Assembly: GCA_964423795.1 (NCBI GenBank)
Contig: CAYRGC010000008.1
Location: 1-57,465, forward strand
Source: CAYRGC01 sp964423795
Lineage (GTDB): Bacteria > Patescibacteriota > Gracilibacteria > Peribacterales > Peribacteraceae
Direction: 5' to 3'
DNA length: 57,465 bases
How positions within the stretch are numbered: position 1 is the first letter of the stretch; the number at the start of each line of letters is the position of its first letter. Below, piece after piece: positions 53,860 to 57,465 of this stretch. A model generated the notes under the pieces. It saw only the letters and a program-made list of their open reading frames with translations, had not been told where the DNA came from and made no database searches. The translations under genes were made by a program, and so were the position numbers.

Positions 53860-54243
53860 TCAAGACGCCATGAGGCTGCTCTTATATTTCCCCGGTTCGA
53901 ATCCGGGAAGTCTTTCGACCGGACACGGAAAATCCTTGTCCGTGACCCCGGGGGGAAGACGCTGGTCGTACCCGAGGAGAATGAGATCAGGCTTGACGCT
54001 GCGGACGGGCGCCAGAAAATCGGCGGCGTCCCCGAGCAGCACTTCCACGTCGGGATACGCGTCGCGGATCGCGCGAACGCGCTCCTCTTCGGGCCGGCGG
54101 GGAACGCGCCCTTTAATGCGCTCCACGTTGGCGTCGCGGGCCACGACGGCGAAGACTCTGCCCCTCTCGCGCGCGCGGTCGACCACGAACCTGTGCCCGG
54201 GGTGGAACCCGTCGAAGGTGCCGAAGATGAGGATGCGGGGCAT
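53860..54243 (-). CDS. Cytidylyltransferase-like nucleotidyltransferase
   Basis: A 127-residue protein of the nucleotidyltransferase (HxGH) superfamily: RILIFGTFDGFHPGHRFVVD with the HPGH site, AVVARDANVERIKGR, then PDLILLGYDQRLPPGV. The pattern is closest to FAD synthetase / glycerol-3-phosphate cytidylyltransferase-like proteins; the exact substrate cannot be told. A repeat arm begins four bases before the ATG. Confidence 0.8.
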   Translation of the reverse strand: MPRILIFGTFDGFHPGHRFVVDRARERGRVFAVVARDANVERIKGRVPRRPEEERVRAIRDAYPDVEVLLGDAADFLAPVRSVKPDLILLGYDQRLPPGVTDKDFPCPVERLPGFEPGKYKSSLMAS

Positions 54244-54246
54244 GGG

Positions 54247-54309
54247 TTGCGAGGTTTTGAGGTTAGAGGTTTACAACGCTCTCTTCCACGCAAAAAACCT
54301 CAAAACCTG
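54247..54309. repeat. Tandem-arm inverted repeat, AGGTTTTG family
   Basis: Left arm 54247-54272 (GCGAGGTTTTGAGGTTAGAG, GTTT), right arm 54290-54309 (CAAAAAACCTCAAAACCTGC). It lies between two minus-strand genes, its left arm four bases from a start codon. Related arms: 24634 in tsaB and 27177 at the end of the glycosyltransferase gene. Confidence 0.8.
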
Positions 54310-54334
54310 CCGCTCTACACCTGTTCGGCTCCAA

Positions 54335-56353
54335 CTACCTCGCCGCTAGATCAACCACATACAACCTCTTCTCATCCAGCACGTAGAGATGACTCTCGTC
54401 CGGATCGACGTAGAGGTCCACGAGCGAACCGAGCTGTTCCCCCTCCAGGATGTACTGCCGCAGGTAGGACGACTCGCCGGATTCGCCGCCGTCGGTCGCC
54501 ACGATCACGCGGTTCTTCTCGGGATCGAGGAAGTAGAAGTTCTTCTCCGGCACCTTGAACACCTTCGTGGCGGTGGCCAAGGCGTCCTCCGGCGCGTGCT
54601 TGAGGGCGAAGGGCTGGGTCTCCCCGCGGAAGAGCTTGAGCACCGTGCCGCCCTCCTTGAGGACGTAGACGGCGCCGTCGACGGTCATGTCGATCGCGCC
54701 CGTGAGATCGCCGTTCACGTTGTACGGCGCCGGCGCGGAATAGCGGTTCGAGAGACGCTCGTACTTGTAGATCTGCTTGCGATCGGGCGAGAGGACATAG
54801 AGGAAACGCAGATACGTCTCGATGTCCTTCCCGGTGATCCAGCCGGCCGGATCCTCCGTCTTCATCGCCGTGAACTGGTTCGCCGTACCCTCGATCATGC
54901 TGTTGCCGGTCGTCATGAAGACCTGCGTCTTGAAGCGCGGGAAGTTGGCGCCCTGCAGGATCAAGTCGTCCTCGACGATCTTGTTCGGATCGTCCACCTT
55001 GTTGAGAAGGACGCGGAACGTGTTCTGGCGGTCGTAGGCCACGAACTCGCCGTCGCCGAGACCGATAAGGCCCTGCGCCGAGACGGTCGGGGTGTTCGAG
55101 GAGAGATTCACGACGAGGCGCGGAGACACGCGGGAGATGTTGTTGATCTCCTCCCTCTTCTGGCGAATCTTGTCGAGAAGATCGACGGCCTCCACGCGGA
55201 AGAGGCGGCTCTCGTTGTTCATGACCTGCTTCGCGTACTCCTCGGCCCGGGCGAGGATGGTGTTCGCGGAATCGGCGTCGCGGGCGATCCAGCGATTGTT
55301 CGCCGTGGAGATGTCGGCCTCGATCTGCTGCACCAGCGCGCTGAGCTCCGCGCGCGTCTTGCTGCGCTGCGTGCTCGTGAAGAGGCTCACCACGAGCCAG
55401 ATCACGAGGAAAGCGGAGAGAACGCCCGCGAGAATGAAGAGATGGGCCCGGCGCTTGCGCTGAGGATGCTTGAGATCGGAGACGAGGGTATCGAGCTTTT
55501 CCTTCACCGCCTCGAACTGGGTCCCGGCCTTTCCGCCGGCGGTCGCGAGGGCGGGTGCGGCCTTCGTGCCGAGATCGCGGAGGGAGGATCCCGCCTGTTT
55601 GGCGTAGTGCAGGGCCACGTCGGCGACGCCGGCCAGGGAGAAACTGAGTGCGGGAGCCCGCCGGGAACGCTGTCTCTGCGGGAGCGCGGAAGCGCGGGGG
55701 CGGGCGTCGGACGCGGGGGCGGCCTTGGCGGGCAGGTCGGCGCCGGGAACGCCTGCGGTGAGCGCGGCGAGCGCGGCCTCCTCCTTCTCCCCCTCGAGGG
55801 ACTTCTGCACATGCTCAAGGAAACCTTCTCCGCGGCGCGCGTACTCGGTGAGCTGCGCTGGCGTGACGGCGCGAAGCAGCCGCTGCGTGGAAAGGATCAC
55901 GGCGTCACCGTCCTCCAGCTGGCCGCTGCTGATATGGATGAACGCGGCCACGGGCTTTCCCTTGGTGAATTCGGTGATCTGGCTGGCCACTCCCCCGCGA
56001 ACCAGATACGCCTCGCCGCGACCGGCGTGCGAGACGTGGAGAGCACCCTCGCGGTCGAGGAGCGCCACCACGGCATGAACGTCTTGCAGGGACTTCGACA
56101 GCAGGAGGCCCTTGAAGAGGCCGTTCAGCTCCTTGAGCGCGCCGTCGAGACGGTTCCACGACTCGCCTTCGCTCCCGAGGAGCGAATGCTGAAGGATGGA
56201 AGCCGCTTCCTGCTCGAGCGTCTTGCCCGCGCGCTGGTCGCCGTCGACATGCAAAAGAAGGCACGCGTGCTCGTCCCCCGCGGAGAACGAGAGCGACGCC
56301 AGAATGGTCCCTGGGGCATGTCTGGTTGTCCCTGTGTGGACGGCGATGTCCAT
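54335..56353 (-). CDS. PP2C-like domain membrane protein with C-terminal propeller-like domain
   Basis: A 672-residue protein. The first 190 residues keep the order of a PPM/PP2C phosphatase (HVDGDQRAGKTLEQEA, LHVSHAGRGEAYLVRGG, LEDGDAVILSTQRLLRAVTP), but GDSR is GRGE and the second DG is absent, so catalysis is doubtful. Then a disordered Ala/Pro/Arg linker, a membrane segment near 306-330 (LFILAGVLSAFLVIWLVVSL), a coiled coil (about 335-400) and an extracytoplasmic region with repeated short strands (LYVLSPDRKQIYKY, MTVDGAVYVLKEGG, VDPDESHLYVLDEKRL) like a beta-propeller. Such a layout could relay an inside signal outward. The -10 TAGCCT lies nine bases before the ATG. Confidence 0.65.
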   Translation of the reverse strand: MDIAVHTGTTRHAPGTILASLSFSAGDEHACLLLHVDGDQRAGKTLEQEAASILQHSLLGSEGESWNRLDGALKELNGLFKGLLLSKSLQDVHAVVALLDREGALHVSHAGRGEAYLVRGGVASQITEFTKGKPVAAFIHISSGQLEDGDAVILSTQRLLRAVTPAQLTEYARRGEGFLEHVQKSLEGEKEEAALAALTAGVPGADLPAKAAPASDARPRASALPQRQRSRRAPALSFSLAGVADVALHYAKQAGSSLRDLGTKAAPALATAGGKAGTQFEAVKEKLDTLVSDLKHPQRKRRAHLFILAGVLSAFLVIWLVVSLFTSTQRSKTRAELSALVQQIEADISTANNRWIARDADSANTILARAEEYAKQVMNNESRLFRVEAVDLLDKIRQKREEINNISRVSPRLVVNLSSNTPTVSAQGLIGLGDGEFVAYDRQNTFRVLLNKVDDPNKIVEDDLILQGANFPRFKTQVFMTTGNSMIEGTANQFTAMKTEDPAGWITGKDIETYLRFLYVLSPDRKQIYKYERLSNRYSAPAPYNVNGDLTGAIDMTVDGAVYVLKEGGTVLKLFRGETQPFALKHAPEDALATATKVFKVPEKNFYFLDPEKNRVIVATDGGESGESSYLRQYILEGEQLGSLVDLYVDPDESHLYVLDEKRLYVVDLAAR

Positions 56354-56594
56354 CAGGACGAAAGGCTACAGCGTGCGCCGGACGGTGGCAAGCCGCGTGC
56401 CGCACGGTTCCATGTTTCGGAAAATCGACATCCTTCTACTCCGTTCCGGTGCGGGAATCGATACGAAATACAAAAAATGCAAGGAAAAATTTGTTTATCC
56501 TAAGCCAAAAACAGGACCATATGACAAAGAGCTCCTTGCTTAGTGACCCTTCTCTTGCTACAGTGGAGACACGTTACAATTTCCAATCGAACGT
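56354..56594. other. Intergenic region between divergent genes
   Basis: No gene seen in these 240 bases. The sequence grows AT-rich toward RNase J (AAATTTGTTTATCC near 56488) and holds the rnj -10 at 56575. Short open frames here have no support. Confidence 0.5.
56575..56580 (+). promoter_or_regulatory. -10 element TACAAT of the RNase J gene
   Basis: TACAAT ends 14 bases before the ATG at 56595, so the leader would be about 7 bases. Confidence 0.5.
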
Positions 56595-57465
56595 ATGAAC
56601 AACATCATCGGAGACGATGGAGAAGGTTTTCTCCCCCCGACTCCCCCGGAGCCGTCCGCCCGTGCGGACGAATCCCCGACGCCTCAGGCGTCCCCCTCTT
56701 CCGCCCAGGGGCAACCGCGCGGCTTTAAGAAGTGGTTCCCCGGTCGCGGCAACCGCGGCGGCAGGCAAGGGCAACAGCCCGCGCGCGGCCGCGGCGATCG
56801 CCAGCCGGCAGTCCAGCAGCAATCCCCCGCGGCAACCGCCACGGGCAAGACCCCGCTGCGCGTCTATCCCCTCGGCGGGTTCGACCAGGTCGGCCGTAAC
56901 TGCTTCGTCATCGACGTCGACGGCGACCTCTACATCATCGATCTCGGTCTCCAGTTCCCGGACGAGGACATGCTGGGCATCGATTACCTGATCCCGGACC
57001 TTTCCTCCCTCCGCGGGAAGGAGAACCGCATCAAGGCCGTGCTCTTCACGCACGGGCACCTCGACCACATCGGCGCCGTCCAGCACCTGCTCCCGCAGCT
57101 GCACTTCCCGCCGTGCTACGGCACCCGCCTCACGATGGCCTTCGTACGGAAGCGCCTTGACGAGGAGGGCCTCACGAGCAAGGCGCGCCTCCACACGGTG
57201 AACTTCCGCGAGAAAGTCCGCATCGGCAAGATCGAAGTGGAATTCCTCCGCGTCACGCACTCGATCCCCGATTCGGCCGCGATCGCCGTGCATACGCCCT
57301 ACGGCACCATCGTGCACACGGGCGACTTCAAGTTCGACCTCACGCCGATGAACGAGCCCCCGGCGGATTTCTCCCGCCTCGCCGAACTCGGCGACCAGGG
57401 CGTGCTCGCCATCATCGCGGACTCCACGAACGCCACCAAGCCCGGCCAGAGCAAGAGCGAGAAGG
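56595..57465 (+). CDS. rnj: Ribonuclease J (partial, 5' part)
   Basis: Ribonuclease J degrades and matures mRNA and rRNA as a 5' exonuclease and endonuclease. The 290 residues seen include a disordered, Arg/Gly/Gln-rich N-terminus of about 85 residues, then the metallo-beta-lactamase core: VYPLGGFDQVGRNCFVID, the metal site FTHGHLDHIGAV, FLRVTHSIPDSAAIAVH and IVHTGDFKFDLTP, then IADSTNATKPGQSKSE. The gene runs off the window end. The N-terminal extension is longer than in Bacillus and may bind RNA. Confidence 0.95.
   Translation, partial: MNNIIGDDGEGFLPPTPPEPSARADESPTPQASPSSAQGQPRGFKKWFPGRGNRGGRQGQQPARGRGDRQPAVQQQSPAATATGKTPLRVYPLGGFDQVGRNCFVIDVDGDLYIIDLGLQFPDEDMLGIDYLIPDLSSLRGKENRIKAVLFTHGHLDHIGAVQHLLPQLHFPPCYGTRLTMAFVRKRLDEEGLTSKARLHTVNFREKVRIGKIEVEFLRVTHSIPDSAAIAVHTPYGTIVHTGDFKFDLTPMNEPPADFSRLAELGDQGVLAIIADSTNATKPGQSKSEK

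Noticed and set aside
54389..56503. 704-codon plus-strand frame opposite the PP2C-like gene
   Set aside because: Same reason: composition of an antisense shadow and no recognisable motif.

Overview
The window looks like a chromosomal segment of a GC-rich member of the Candidate Phyla Radiation (Patescibacteria); this is an inference and no finer rank can be read from sequence alone. It rests on a type IV pilin of the kind common in that group, tightly packed genes, many short hypothetical proteins, a partial SUF iron-sulfur system, RNase J, and a 16S rRNA gene with no 23S gene behind it. Two features of gene expression stand out. The 16S 3' end has ACTTCC where the usual anti-Shine-Dalgarno has ACCTCC. 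About 22 protein genes have a -10-like hexamer (mostly TANNNT) ending only 5-9 bases before the start codon, so transcripts would begin at or next to the start codon (leaderless).

Layout. 1-392: 16S 3' end and terminator. 465-7930: mostly small hypothetical genes, with sufD (3804-4658, minus). 8025-9425: sufB, then an AT-rich coiled-coil membrane gene (9480-10085). 10205-16394: GIY-YIG protein, methyltransferase, then a transport block of CPA1 antiporter, K+ channel and APC permease. 16470-19749: SIMPL protein, sufC, [2Fe-2S] ferredoxin, TPR protein. 19891-24961: holB-like gene, secA, tsaB. 25023-34605: 2OG-oxygenase-like protein, glycosyltransferase, DUF1189-like protein, nusA, an exonuclease fused to a decayed DinG-like helicase, a polyprenyl-phosphate sugar transferase. 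34808-35449: tRNA-Thr and RNase P RNA. 35543-46387: histidine kinase, a pilin/pseudopilin cluster, PilC, PilB, response regulator. 46473-57465: calpain-like protease, purH, an HExxH protein, recR, smpB, a candidate small RNA or small ORF, prepilin peptidase, a surface-anchor-like protein, a nucleotidyltransferase, a PP2C-like membrane protein and the 5' part of RNase J.

The least explained feature is a set of intergenic elements sharing one architecture but not one sequence. Each has a left arm of degenerate 7-8 base tandem units, a short spacer, and a right arm carrying the reverse complement of the same unit. At least seven unit families are present. They often fill the gap between one gene's stop codon and the next gene's start codon. 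Some sit in frame inside secA and purH, adding similar peptides, or supply the last codons of a gene. A second notable structure is a synonymously diverged copy of the last codons of purH, 1.2 kb downstream and followed by a large hairpin, which looks like the displaced end of purH after an insertion carrying the HExxH gene.

Functional links: SufB, SufC, SufD and the ferredoxin form an iron-sulfur assembly and use set scattered over about 15 kb. The pilins, PilB, PilC and the distant prepilin peptidase form a type IV pilus set, probably with the CheY-like regulator. The antiporter and the permease share a similar C-terminal cytosolic domain and flank a K+ channel, suggesting shared control of ion or solute flux.
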